From IMG/VR virus record IMGVR_UViG_3300030099_006540, positions 1 through 24,702 of that record: a stretch of 24,702 nucleotides of DNA; one strand, given 5' to 3'. Positions within the stretch are counted from its first letter, which is position 1; every line of letters begins with the position of its first letter. The position numbers and the translations under genes are program-made. This DNA is from a virus. The notes beneath the pieces were generated by a model. It saw nothing but the letters and a program-made list of their open reading frames with translations. It was not told the origin of the DNA and made no database searches. Shown piece by piece: positions 20,201-24,702 of the stretch.

Positions 20201-21617
20201 GTTCTGTTAAAGTCGTAAAAGTAGATGATCCAGCTGGATGTTGCTGAACATCTGTGTATGAAAGGTTATTATAAAACCAAGTATTAAATTTTTTATCAGA
20301 AACATCATACTTTTCACCTAAATGTTTAACTCGGATAGAATCATCTAGATCAAAATACTTAGTAACACTTACATTATCTGATGCACCAGAGATAGATCCA
20401 GTTATTCTCATTATACAGATCTTTGTTAAGTCATTATCTTCATAACCATATACAAAATTAGTATCAATAACTGGGTCAGATTCTGTTAAAAGTCTTGATA
20501 TACCAGTGCATCCAAAAAATTGATTGCTTGATTTAGATGTATACTCTGCTAATGTATAAACATTATCTGCATTTGGATAATAAAAATTACCTGTTGCACC
20601 AAATCCAATTGTGGAGTCAACTGTAAGAACTTCTGTTGTTGAAGCTGTACCAACTACCTTTGTTTTTGTCGAAACATTAAATTTATCTTGAATTGTTCCT
20701 TTTGAAAAAGATATTTGATAATATTTGGTATTTCCTAAAAATTTTGTAGTTACATTTGAAACTGCACCACTTGCAGTTGGATTAGTAAAAGAATCTTGAT
20801 ATATTTTAACACCAACTAGATTTAAAGGATCACCAGAAAGAACTTCGACTACAATATCATCAGTTACATCCCATTCAGCCTCTGACGGTGCAATTGTTTG
20901 ATCAAAAGGTTTAATTATTTCAACTTGCTCACCATACAAAACTTGAAAAAGTATTTGTAATGAAGTATCTGTTCCTTTTGAACTATAAAAATCTCTTGCT
21001 CTTGATAAAATATTTTCTACATTTATTCCATATATGAGACTTCTATCTTCTAAACCAGGTAAAAAGTTTTTTCTAAATTTTTTGTAGAATTCAGTTACAA
21101 ATAGAAAACTTAAGTTAAGGACAGATGAACTAGATTCATGTGCTGATGCATTAGTATCACTAAATGTTAAAAACTCTGGATTTCCTTGAGTTTTCAATTC
21201 AGATATACCACTAAATCCACGAACACATCCTGTGAATGAACTATTAGTTTTTCCAGTATATGTAATAATTTCATTACCGATTTTTATTAATCCATACGTT
21301 TCTGGAAATCCTATTGTTTGATTTACATTAATTATATCATCATATGCAAAAGTTTCAGATGTTAAAAAAACTGGAGATTCTGGAACCGTGCTATTTGGTA
21401 CAGGAACTGTTTGTTTTTCAACTAAAGAAATGTCTGCAACAGTTGATATCTTTTTAAGTGATGCAATATGATCAGCTAAATATGTCGTACCATACTCACG
21501 TTCTTCAGACTCATAATATTGAGTCAAAAACTCTTTAAAAAGTGGATTATCTGCTTGTATAAAATCTGGTATTTGACTTCCCAGAATATTTGAAATTTTG
21601 ACTTTTTTATCAGACAT
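11250..21617 (-). CDS. 7: Giant gp7-type baseplate wedge protein (3455 aa)
   Basis: It sits between gp6 and gp8, the T4 gene 7 position. The N-terminal region resembles the C-terminal part of T4 gp7 as I recall it: DFYSSKG (209-215), then LFQVLYGEQVEI ending at 234 (T4 DFYSTKG and LFKVLYNEEVEI). A second T4-like block appears far downstream, DYYQRFSY (2395-2402) with W2413 and HVAGF (2422-2426). Between and after them lie many beta-rich modules, including a YHYH-like domain (GWAYDGNPIYGP, 1254-1265; PNGTYAYF, 1326-1333). T4 gp7 is about 1032 residues, so this is over three times longer, and I see no match to its N-terminal half. The protein probably links gp6, gp8 and the baseplate periphery. 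The ATG at 21617 follows the gp6 stop by three bases, with AAGG as ribosome site. I am sure of a wedge protein, and fairly sure of gp7. Confidence 0.88.
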   Translation of the reverse strand: MSDKKVKISNILGSQIPDFIQADNPLFKEFLTQYYESEEREYGTTYLADHIASLKKISTVADISLVEKQTVPVPNSTVPESPVFLTSETFAYDDIINVNQTIGFPETYGLIKIGNEIITYTGKTNSSFTGCVRGFSGISELKTQGNPEFLTFSDTNASAHESSSSVLNLSFLFVTEFYKKFRKNFLPGLEDRSLIYGINVENILSRARDFYSSKGTDTSLQILFQVLYGEQVEIIKPFDQTIAPSEAEWDVTDDIVVEVLSGDPLNLVGVKIYQDSFTNPTASGAVSNVTTKFLGNTKYYQISFSKGTIQDKFNVSTKTKVVGTASTTEVLTVDSTIGFGATGNFYYPNADNVYTLAEYTSKSSNQFFGCTGISRLLTESDPVIDTNFVYGYEDNDLTKICIMRITGSISGASDNVSVTKYFDLDDSIRVKHLGEKYDVSDKKFNTWFYNNLSYTDVQQHPAGSSTFTTLTEHFLKIGDKVDIIYKDTKGLIIQDAIVDDVYTPTRFLITGGILFGSIIFGDYIIKKKLNYASSNFGITSLLSNIQNSFSDVDKNTYVAFTGYPSFDTQTTNRSKSVASSGISTNASTITINDHNFLNGERIYMSISSDSGISGSTSGYFYVNVIDSDTIRLALNPSNLYRNTFEQIKYNGVGTGMHSLTPANLYDGGQLTNQNYFKRIFKTPQISKGNLNISGPVGVSLNGVEYHSPISEDSVFYGQLDNIEVLNSGRDFNVVNAPTLSITDDTGSGCEAYANFSGTLSEIIVNESGFDYSEVPSVSITGGNGTGAICEAKMRGFTHSKTFTDFDVNLTDNTIVGEHRFLDGEEVTYIATGTPIGITTGVNVGFSTDLLSSGSNYFIAKITNNSFKLAITKKRALTKTNLIDLRTFGNRSHTFRSNKNRQIIDRIIVKESGSLYSNRKVLISSQQYPTPDRKDLFKTFVGINTFNNYIYAKNHNFSNGDVLEYSCSGTVISGLSESTVYKVTVIDNNKFKLSNAGTATTISSIDYDRKIYVNLDSVGVGIHTFKYPEIEVKIEGKVSVGSTTTIPDYYKSSAKAIVKGGLSNIFVKDGGVGYGVTNIVNYLRRPIVKLLTGKDGFIVPIISQGKITDVDILNSGSEYTTPPELEVVGVGGTSGTVGQFAKLESVVSGGKITDVNIISGGTGYDTNNTIIKVTPAGSESIIGSQVHEWKINSVERYNHVINESNAELVQVRAISLTNNNKLCSFYPVKKYRRLLRDNIDSSFTESTDEHSKIVGWAYDGNPIYGPVSENNSGITTFMQSSYELDIIGDTSLRPLYQNGYFVQDYVYKESGDLDEYNGKFVKNSDFPNGTYAYFSTIDNSTKNPSFPYITFLHRNATDEFNYDITKVQSDKILNTGDYKRNVTHLGLNDTFRRYPLLDDSLNSKAKIKVDGIDSSTITTITVNESGTGYKVNDKINFNDPTITASVDQIIGQPLVSVATTNTIVDNLRFSILDGEVTGVSTIPHGLSSGDVVEISGISSITYKNIEGARTIGVSTVTTGLSENIGNLAATGITTFIAFLDPTVNRKFNINDVVQINSEQFLIIDHDDVNNKYRLRRGHNSTTIANSHTSGALVTRLETEFTYSVPKKIENKNLELSKVKYFEAAKSVGIGSTTTNVVVGFAGSTAVNKSIPPRAIYLPNHPFQNGDEVTLVSIGSTIRAAKTASLANDFDLADFDKLYCLRLNNLYVGLATEKVGFDTNTVFFTSVLTVGGDDNKIETITDNLTGSLRRINGTVTVATATTIGQQHGMSVGDDFELHIKSDRTQTFDLRYNENIRKLVVNPTSFTDSAIGIGTTVSKITISDHEFETGDLIVYNSTTPATPLVDNGVYYVVKDSRDTIRLAENAYDLSVFPYNYIGIGTTGGTNHQISKINPKLSLYKNNTIEFLTSDSSLNDFSIEFYEDQNFKSKYNNDLITKTDAKTTISVGDSLATEFYYRVEGKNTNVIKTLSFAVDERVPNYSQIVIVDSKFNKEFKVTGIGTNVFKFNPAEIAETNSYTSTGISSAFYSTKSLGEIGGIHSINVLNKGFNVDKLPIITSIRTTNGKNAVLTVETDKIGTVNSTQVFEQGLEFSPDHTLKPKADSNVILELKDIFTLKSIGIVTGGTNYTSPPKVIAIGKPNIVAQTSLNGTSVNKVQILTNDSGLSKDLRIVPTINSNGVVVIGATTDSNKTVTLSLRAPNPETGSDSGFFNQGGSFPFAVKDEIFVENIKTTDGNDGYNSSAYNYAYFTVTGIVTTGGQESVSYSLVGLGTTGGTYQQENNFGRVIKKTDLAEFAPEFEKSSFFENEIVEIVGKNISGTVAENGWDPVSQTLKVFNVNGDFIKEDSIVGTISNNKATVTNQFKFDFDLNVDATANILNNWKTDIGKLNLDIQRLHDNDYYQRFSYSVKGDVPFTTWKDAVDSLDHVAGFKNFCNLGIGSTAQHTLNSDSEVGLEVDIDQEASVHEKFYYDMVSEDTEDPNLSKLVVFDSKIITDYNESRTNKVLLIDDISSQFTGIVTTTGGGVVGVSSFNLFTDGDTLFHRGFNPSSGISTDTHQLTIPKHNFNTGERLIYKPQSGQSAIGIASTDVPGIGITTLLPSSIFAIKIDSDIIQVATAASFANAGTAVSFTSITGIGTNHTLSVPPDDATIRTLISIDNIIQSPVGVTTVISVGLSTEVGISTDTIFLNDVSEIAGKSLLRIEDEIIKVNLVGVGSTNSLNVVRGEMGSVAAAHTVGAAVTVLKGDYRIKEGRIYFSEAPYGPTGSTGITTFSTFNGRAYYRLNYNTNKIIDDISDRFDGSTDKFNLTTSGTQLTGINTSFGVVLINNIFQRPFYGDVGDINQSDYQIVGTGQTIDFTGSPVNKDLPRGGIINEFDVGIGSGYQVPRKALFNAVVSATGTIQSVGIVTGGAGYISPPLISITSSTGSGAVIAASITAGIVTAVSITNPGSGYTSSGISTSLNFVTAPLPSPYTNIPLDGGSGSGAKIDVVVGTGGSIISFDMADRGIGYEIGDNLELTTLPFQVGIGTSVFNITIRNKFQDKFAGWCFGQLLELDDFSAQFNGFRKSFLITRTVTNKEYYSIVAQKGSGVILKNNLLIFINDILQKPDKDYEFAGGTRISFKEAPKAGSKFKMYFYTGSTDDFVEVDVDESVKPGDELRLQYFDRISEQDNRIVYELIASDTVETTTYGGVGISTNADFKRPTMWRKQTKDLIIDGVKISKERNYLEPQILPTTGIIKSISPTDTKIYVKDTWLFKQVDNLGQTKNDINIVGLGTTAVVEKIEKVTYAGDYGIVVGIGTSAVGINTTGPAIFFEIKPDPTIFSLSPSGNQIEKSGISTGDYFVIKNTFIGDGITGIKTTSSGPETVGVGNTFLDNVYFAEHFVSVGSSITRVFANVSSIAGINTTGLSTHFKFGSYSWGSIGISRNANSKAFTFHNQNGVVGIETSAQVIRTLPMKTLYT
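12220..12350 (-). repeat. 'INDILQ..DY...F.EAP' module in gp7-type protein
   Basis: Residues about 3089-3132 read LLIFINDILQKPDKDYEF, then ISFKEAPKAGSKFKMYFYTG. Related copies lie near 2646-2762 (IDNIIQSP with IYFSEAP) and 2815-2860 (VVLINNIFQRP). As I recall, T4 gp10 has a similar segment (VRFNGILQE), so this may be a general fibre/baseplate beta module. Confidence 0.6.
12596..12931 (-). repeat. Tandem GxGY-type modules in gp7-type protein
   Basis: Residues about 2896-3008 contain TGGAGYISPPLISIT, then GSGAVIAASITAGIV, then NPGSGYTSSG, then GGSGSGAKIDVVVG and DRGIGYEIGDN. The alternation of 'GxGY' turns with 'GSGA' strands suggests a stacked beta fold. Confidence 0.65.
13740..13970 (-). repeat. 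'H.F..GE.V.Y' module in gp7-type protein
   Basis: Residues about 2549-2625 start HQLTIPKHNFNTGERLIYK and end in IDSDIIQVATAASF. Other copies in the same protein are near 586-642 (NDHNFLNGERIYM ... DSDTIRLAL), 806-877, 944-1000, 1649-1716 and 1812-1866 (SDHEFETGDLIVY ... DTIRLAENAY). Each pairs a 'His-Phe-Gly-Glu/Asp' opening with a 'Y.V..ID..T.rLA' closing. Confidence 0.65.
14334..14456 (-). other. Second gp7-core-like segment in the giant protein
   Basis: Residues 2388-2428 carry DYYQRFSY, W2413 and HVAGF. They resemble a T4 gp7 stretch, recalled as INRSRSYYV, then RWKSDV, then HPVGF. In T4 this lies about 95 residues after the VLYNEEVEI motif; here it lies about 2,160 residues after it. 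The alignment is from memory. Confidence 0.55.
17540..17880 (-). other. YHYH-like domain inside the gp7-type protein
   Basis: Residues about 1247-1360 include HSKIVGWAYDGNPIYGP (1249-1265), DEYNGKF, PNGTYAYF (1326-1333) and NPSFPYI. The YHYH family, as I recall it, has 'HSP.IGYA.DG.PIYGP' followed by 'NG.Y.Y..T' and 'FPY'. The domain is found in secreted bacterial proteins and in marine phage baseplate proteins; its function is not established. A literal YHYH tetrapeptide is not present. Confidence 0.75.
18105..18435 (-). repeat. GxGY-type modules in gp7-type protein
   Basis: Residues about 1061-1170 contain KDGGVGYGVTNIV, ISQGKITDVDILNSGSEY, TTPPELEVVGVGGTSG, and VSGGKITDVNIISGGTGY. Two 'GKITDV.I...G..Y' units repeat within about 45 residues. 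A further pair lies near 721-794. Confidence 0.65.
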
Positions 21618-21620
21618 TTC

Positions 21621-23507
21621 TTACCTTGTATATTTTTTATTACTAATGAAACTAGAGGGTGGTGTGTAATTTGTTCCTGAAATATTTGAACCTGAGACAA
21701 GAACGTCCTCTAATAGGTTTAATTTACTATTTCCTGTAGTATCTAGCACAATATAAAGGTTCTCTTTTGCCACAATATCATTTGATTCTGGAGTGACTTC
21801 AATTTCAATACGATTGGATAGTGATGTAGATGAAATATTCACTGGAAATAGTATTACTTCACCTTTCACATAGTCTACAGTGCCTGCATTATTATTAATA
21901 TAAGTAATTACTCCATTTTCAATTTTAAAAAATTTAATTATTCCAGTTAATTGGTCATTGTTAGGAAAATCTGTTAAAAATATGTTTCCATCAACACTTT
22001 CAAGTTTAAAAGCTGAGGAACGAACATTAAATCCTTCCAAATCAGCATGAAACTTATTTCCATAACAAACTTCATAAGTTGCAACCGTATTATATGCTGG
22101 AATTAAGTTCCTTCTCATTACAAGAGTTGTAATATTTGAAGTTATTCCAGTATCAACCTTATCAATTTGAGAAAGTAACTTACTATACTTCAATCTTCCA
22201 CCAAAAGAATTTATATCTGGTGATTTTGCATAAGATTGGATTGCAGATTGTATTCTAGTTTGTAAATTTAATGAATCTGAAATAAATCCTGAGTCATAAG
22301 AAACAGTTGTGTTATATTCAACATACAAATACATTAAATCTAAAAATTCTTGCTTAATTCCAGCTACCGTATACTTTTTTAAGTCATTTTTAATTGAATC
22401 TTTTGCTACAGCTGATAAAAATTCACCATTTTTTGGTTTAACTGTAATATAGACCTTACCAAATTCAGGTGGATCAAGTTCTTCACCACCGTAAGCACTT
22501 ACTGAGTCAATATTTGGGTATAAAAAGGGTATTAGACTCTTATAATCATTAGGTGTAACTGCTCTATACTGCGATGCATAGACTCTTGGAGCAAGATATT
22601 TGACATTATCAATGGATTCTATAGAATCTCCATTTTCGGATCTCTGAATGGTTGATATGGGAGATACATTATTTGTAATATTAGTAGAGACACCACCAAC
22701 AGGATAAGTTAATGTGCCAGAAAAGGTAAAGTTAGCAGCATTATTTCCCTCCACTCCGTTTGTGACGATATATGACACTCTAATTACAGATCCATTTGAT
22801 GGTTTTCTACCTAAAATATTATCACCAAACATAATTTGATATTTTTCATCATCTACTTCTTGAATTAAAAACAATCTTGATTGAGGATTAACATCAAAAA
22901 TATTTGTATATGCGTTATATGTAAAACTCTCACCCTTCTCTACTACTTCAACACGAATTGATGAAGTATCAATATTTTGATTTGGCAAAATAAACCTTTG
23001 ATTTGTCTGTGAACTATCCACAGTAAAAGTTTTTATTAAATAATTACCCTCAAATATGGAAATATTATCAAAATTTGCAATTCCGTTGCTATTTGGTGTG
23101 ACTGTTATGCTTTCTGGAATTGAAAATGTGTAATTGCCACCCTGAACTGCACCTAAAGCCACTAAACCTGCGTTTAACCTAACAGATAGTGCATCTAAAG
23201 ACGATACATCCACACTAAAACTAATAGTTGCAGTTGATGATTTTTTAGATCTTGGAACATAACCTATATTTCTTGCCAAAGAAACTACATTTTCACGTAA
23301 AACAGCACTATCAATGAATGACTCATTGACAGCCATATTCGTATTATAAGCAGTTATATAAGAGTTATATGCTAAAGTGTCTATTAATATAGAGAAATTA
23401 GATCCCTCGAAGTCAAAATCTGTAAAATTTGAATTTGATCTCAAATAATCTTTGATCTGAGCTCTTAAAGTATTAAAATCGAGGTTTGTAAACTGTGTAA
23501 ATGACAT
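21621..23507 (-). CDS. 6: Baseplate wedge protein gp6
   Basis: gp6 joins neighbouring wedges into the inner ring of the T4 baseplate and belongs to the Baseplate_J superfamily. The N-terminal third is very typical: DYLRSNSNFTDFDFEGSNFS (20-39), LAYNSY (45-50), NMAVNESFIDSAVLRENVVS (57-76) and GYVPRS (82-87). The length of 628 residues is close to T4 gp6 (660). Upstream lies gp25, its wedge partner in T4, and the ATG at 23507 overlaps the gp25 stop by one base (TAATG), so the two are probably made in coupled amounts. Three bases separate its stop from the giant gp7-type gene. The start is fixed by this overlap and by the conserved MSFTQFTNLDFNTL opening. I am very sure of the identification. 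Confidence 0.96.
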   Translation of the reverse strand: MSFTQFTNLDFNTLRAQIKDYLRSNSNFTDFDFEGSNFSILIDTLAYNSYITAYNTNMAVNESFIDSAVLRENVVSLARNIGYVPRSKKSSTATISFSVDVSSLDALSVRLNAGLVALGAVQGGNYTFSIPESITVTPNSNGIANFDNISIFEGNYLIKTFTVDSSQTNQRFILPNQNIDTSSIRVEVVEKGESFTYNAYTNIFDVNPQSRLFLIQEVDDEKYQIMFGDNILGRKPSNGSVIRVSYIVTNGVEGNNAANFTFSGTLTYPVGGVSTNITNNVSPISTIQRSENGDSIESIDNVKYLAPRVYASQYRAVTPNDYKSLIPFLYPNIDSVSAYGGEELDPPEFGKVYITVKPKNGEFLSAVAKDSIKNDLKKYTVAGIKQEFLDLMYLYVEYNTTVSYDSGFISDSLNLQTRIQSAIQSYAKSPDINSFGGRLKYSKLLSQIDKVDTGITSNITTLVMRRNLIPAYNTVATYEVCYGNKFHADLEGFNVRSSAFKLESVDGNIFLTDFPNNDQLTGIIKFFKIENGVITYINNNAGTVDYVKGEVILFPVNISSTSLSNRIEIEVTPESNDIVAKENLYIVLDTTGNSKLNLLEDVLVSGSNISGTNYTPPSSFISNKKYTR

Positions 23508-23908
23508 TATACCCTAGTCGGTTGGAGTAAAAATTCTATATTTTGTGTTGGAAATGGTAATCCAGTAATTTCATACTCAACTCGAATCTGTAATTCATTT
23601 GAATCTATAATTGATTCAACTAATACGTTCGTTAAATTGATTCTAGGTTCAAAATTTTTAAGTAAAACAGTAATTTCTCTTTCTAAAAAAGATGAAATAT
23701 CACCTAAATCTGTTTCAAATAATGAATCTTCAATTGATGTACCCAATAATTCGTTAAAAAATCTCTCATTTATACGTGTTCGGCATAAATTCACAACTGA
23801 TTTCTTAATTGCATCTTCATTTTTCAGCACAGTCACATCATTTGTGACGGGATGCTTCGTAAATGACAAACTAATGTCCTTAAATGCACGAGAAATTTTA
23901 ACTACCAT
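23507..23908 (-). CDS. 25: Baseplate wedge protein gp25
   Basis: The 133-residue product matches the GPW/gp25 family in length (T4 gp25 is 132) and in key features: CRTRINERFFNELLG (42-56), FLEREITVLLKNFEPRI (74-90) with the conserved EPR, and the C-terminal LLQPTRV, similar to the SSNRV end of T4 gp25. gp25 is a small wedge protein that helps start sheath assembly on the baseplate. The stop overlaps the gp6 ATG (TAATG). The ATG at 23908 is preceded by an AT-rich leader with AGGA some 18-20 bases upstream, too far to be an ideal ribosome site. Two promoter-like octamers lie in the 58 bp gap upstream. The family call is firm. Confidence 0.95.
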   Translation of the reverse strand: MVVKISRAFKDISLSFTKHPVTNDVTVLKNEDAIKKSVVNLCRTRINERFFNELLGTSIEDSLFETDLGDISSFLEREITVLLKNFEPRINLTNVLVESIIDSNELQIRVEYEITGLPFPTQNIEFLLQPTRV

Positions 23909-23933
23909 TCAATTTGATATATTTTTCCTAATA

Positions 23934-23941
23934 TATCTATA
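23934..23941 (-). promoter_or_regulatory. Possible late-promoter variant TATAGATA before gp25
   Basis: The minus strand reads TATAGATA, one mismatch from TATAAATA, about 26 bases upstream of the gp25 ATG. The spacing fits a late promoter, but the mismatch and AT-rich context make chance likely. Confidence 0.3.
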
Positions 23942-23963
23942 AGGGTTTTTGAAGTAATACGTT

Positions 23964-23971
23964 TATTTATT
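23964..23971 (-). promoter_or_regulatory. Possible late promoter AATAAATA before gp25
   Basis: The minus strand reads AATAAATA, which fits the NATAAATA form reported, as I recall, for cyanophage late promoters. It overlaps the stop codon of the 43-codon gene and lies about 56 bases upstream of gp25. It sits between the arms TTTTTGAA (minus strand) near 23980-23987 and its complement near 23946-23953. Confidence 0.35.
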
Positions 23972-24098
23972 GATCCTCTTTCAAAAATTCGGGTTTTTTC
24001 TCTTCTTCCTCTTTAAAATAGGCATCACCATCATATTCACTGATCAATTTTCGACCAGATTTAATGAATTCCTCTGATTTATCGATTTTAATCACCAT
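23967..24098 (-). CDS. Small charged protein (43 aa), unknown function
   Basis: The frame runs from the ATG at 24098 to TAA at 23967 and encodes MVIKIDKSEEFIKSGRKLIS, then EYDGDAYFKEEEEKK, then PEFLKEDQ. It is rich in Glu and Lys with no hydrophobic stretch, so it is probably soluble. Translation is well supported by AAGGAGGTAA ending a few bases before the ATG, the strongest ribosome site in the window. A late-promoter-type octamer lies 20 bases upstream. I do not recognise the family. It lies between an unrecognised gene and gp25, so a role in virion assembly or late expression is possible but unproven. Confidence 0.75.
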   Translation of the reverse strand: MVIKIDKSEEFIKSGRKLISEYDGDAYFKEEEEKKPEFLKEDQ

Positions 24099-24100
24099 TT

Positions 24101-24110
24101 TTACCTCCTT
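24101..24110 (-). promoter_or_regulatory. Strong ribosome binding site of the 43-aa gene
   Basis: The minus strand reads AAGGAGGTAA two bases before the ATG at 24098, with the AGGAGG core at about 7 bases' spacing. It nearly matches the 16S anti-Shine-Dalgarno sequence, while neighbouring genes have weak or no such site. It fixes the start of the 43-codon gene. Confidence 0.85.
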
Positions 24111-24117
24111 AATAATT

Positions 24118-24125
24118 TATTTATC
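24118..24125 (-). promoter_or_regulatory. Late-promoter-type octamer GATAAATA
   Basis: The minus strand reads GATAAATA, fitting the NATAAATA pattern I recall for marine T4-like phages. It overlaps the stop of the unrecognised upstream gene and lies 20 bases before the ATG of the 43-codon gene, a spacing similar to the promoter before gp8. Confidence 0.5.
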
Positions 24126-24702
24126 CTAATTCTGGTTCAATATCAATACTTACTTCATTTTCTGGCTCAAATGGGAGTCTTTCTTTCCTCTCTTTTGCTG
24201 TTTTCCAGAAATAATTCTCTTCAGAACCTAATCCATCACGATCATGACCGTTTTCCACCTGATAATACACAGTTGATACCTTAAAATCGGGATTCTTAGG
24301 TGTCTCAGGAGTGATACTGTTGTCATATATCCTCATTCTGTTGTTTGGATAGAGACAAAACTGACCATTATCTAATTCAATGATATTATGTGACTTATGT
24401 TCAGCTGGTATCTCACTCGTTGAGTAGTCAATCGCATCAACATCAGCATGATAGTTGTCTAAAGTACACACATATGTACCAGTTTGAGTGCCATAGTCAC
24501 GAGTATAGACTTCATAGTGCATTGAACCGATAAACTGCTTCTGTACTGCCACTACACCGTAGTCCATACAGTTCCAGAACTGTAGGTTATGTAGAGTCAT
24601 ATCTGGATCTGGTGTCTGTGGACGAGATAAGAAGGCAGATATCGGTAACTTATCAAACATTGCTGCATATTCTGGTAGATATGTTTCAAAGTAGAAAGCA
24701 CG
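24121..24702 (-). CDS. Conserved-looking protein of unknown function, N-terminus beyond the window (partial)
   Basis: The frame is open to the right edge: 14 codons (RAFYFETYLPEYAA) precede the first internal ATG at 24660, so the true start lies outside and at least 193 residues are present. The sequence is rich in aromatic and polar residues: NLQFWNCMDYGVVAVQKQF, MHYEVYTRDYGTQTG, NYHADVDAIDYS, then STVYYQVENGHDRDG. It ends in an acidic tail (EPENEVSIDIEPELG). No membrane segment is visible, and I can assign no family. It lies directly upstream of the baseplate genes, reads in the same direction, and its stop overlaps a late-promoter octamer. A virion or assembly role is plausible from context only. 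Confidence 0.8.
   Translation of the reverse strand, partial: RAFYFETYLPEYAAMFDKLPISAFLSRPQTPDPDMTLHNLQFWNCMDYGVVAVQKQFIGSMHYEVYTRDYGTQTGTYVCTLDNYHADVDAIDYSTSEIPAEHKSHNIIELDNGQFCLYPNNRMRIYDNSITPETPKNPDFKVSTVYYQVENGHDRDGLGSEENYFWKTAKERKERLPFEPENEVSIDIEPELG

Noticed and set aside
23637-23942. 101-codon plus-strand frame opposite gp25
   Set aside because: gp25 on the minus strand is firmly identified here, and the plus frame has no motif or ribosome site.
24658-24660. Internal ATG as the start of the right-edge gene
   Set aside because: The frame continues open upstream to the window edge with a protein-like sequence and no ribosome site is seen before this ATG.
1-24702. tRNA genes, CRISPR arrays, insertion sequences or strong terminators
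   Set aside because: No cloverleaf-like sequence, regular direct-repeat array, transposase frame or GC-rich hairpin with a U-tract was seen; coding sequence covers almost the whole window.

Overview
The window reads as part of the structural (baseplate and tail) gene block of a marine T4-like myovirus, of the kind known from cyanophages and Pelagibacter phages. The evidence is a visibly AT-rich sequence, close packing of every gene on the minus strand, T4-type late promoter octamers, recognisable baseplate wedge proteins gp25, gp6, gp7 and gp8 in T4 order, and fibre-type sequences I recall from marine cyanophages. No host-like metabolic gene, tRNA, insertion sequence or CRISPR array is visible, so the host (Synechococcus/Prochlorococcus or SAR11) cannot be settled from this window.

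Transcription runs from the right edge to the left. Right end (24702-23967): the C-terminal part of an unrecognised conserved-looking protein, then a 43-codon gene with the only strong Shine-Dalgarno sequence in the window. Baseplate wedge block (23908-9624): gp25, gp6, a giant 3455-residue gp7-type protein, and gp8. Distal block (9619-1): a giant 2455-residue DUF4815-type structural protein, a small coiled-coil protein, a small beta-sandwich-like protein, a 75-residue fibre-type protein, and the N-terminal 472 codons of a long fibre-type protein running off the left edge. Genes are nearly continuous: the largest gap is 58 bp, and two junctions are TAATG stop-start overlaps. Consensus late promoters (TATAAATA or GATAAATA on the minus strand) sit before the 43-codon gene, before gp8 and before the small beta-sandwich gene.

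In T4, gp25, gp6, gp7 and gp8 assemble with gp53 and gp10 into the six baseplate wedges that carry the fibres and trigger sheath contraction. Here the gp7 and DUF4815 genes together fill about 17.7 kb, near 72% of the window. The gp7 gene looks like a T4-type gp7 C-terminal core split by roughly 2,100 residues of inserted beta-rich repeat modules, including a YHYH-like domain. Related modules also appear inside gp8 and the DUF4815 protein. This shared modular expansion of a baseplate is the most interesting signal in the window.
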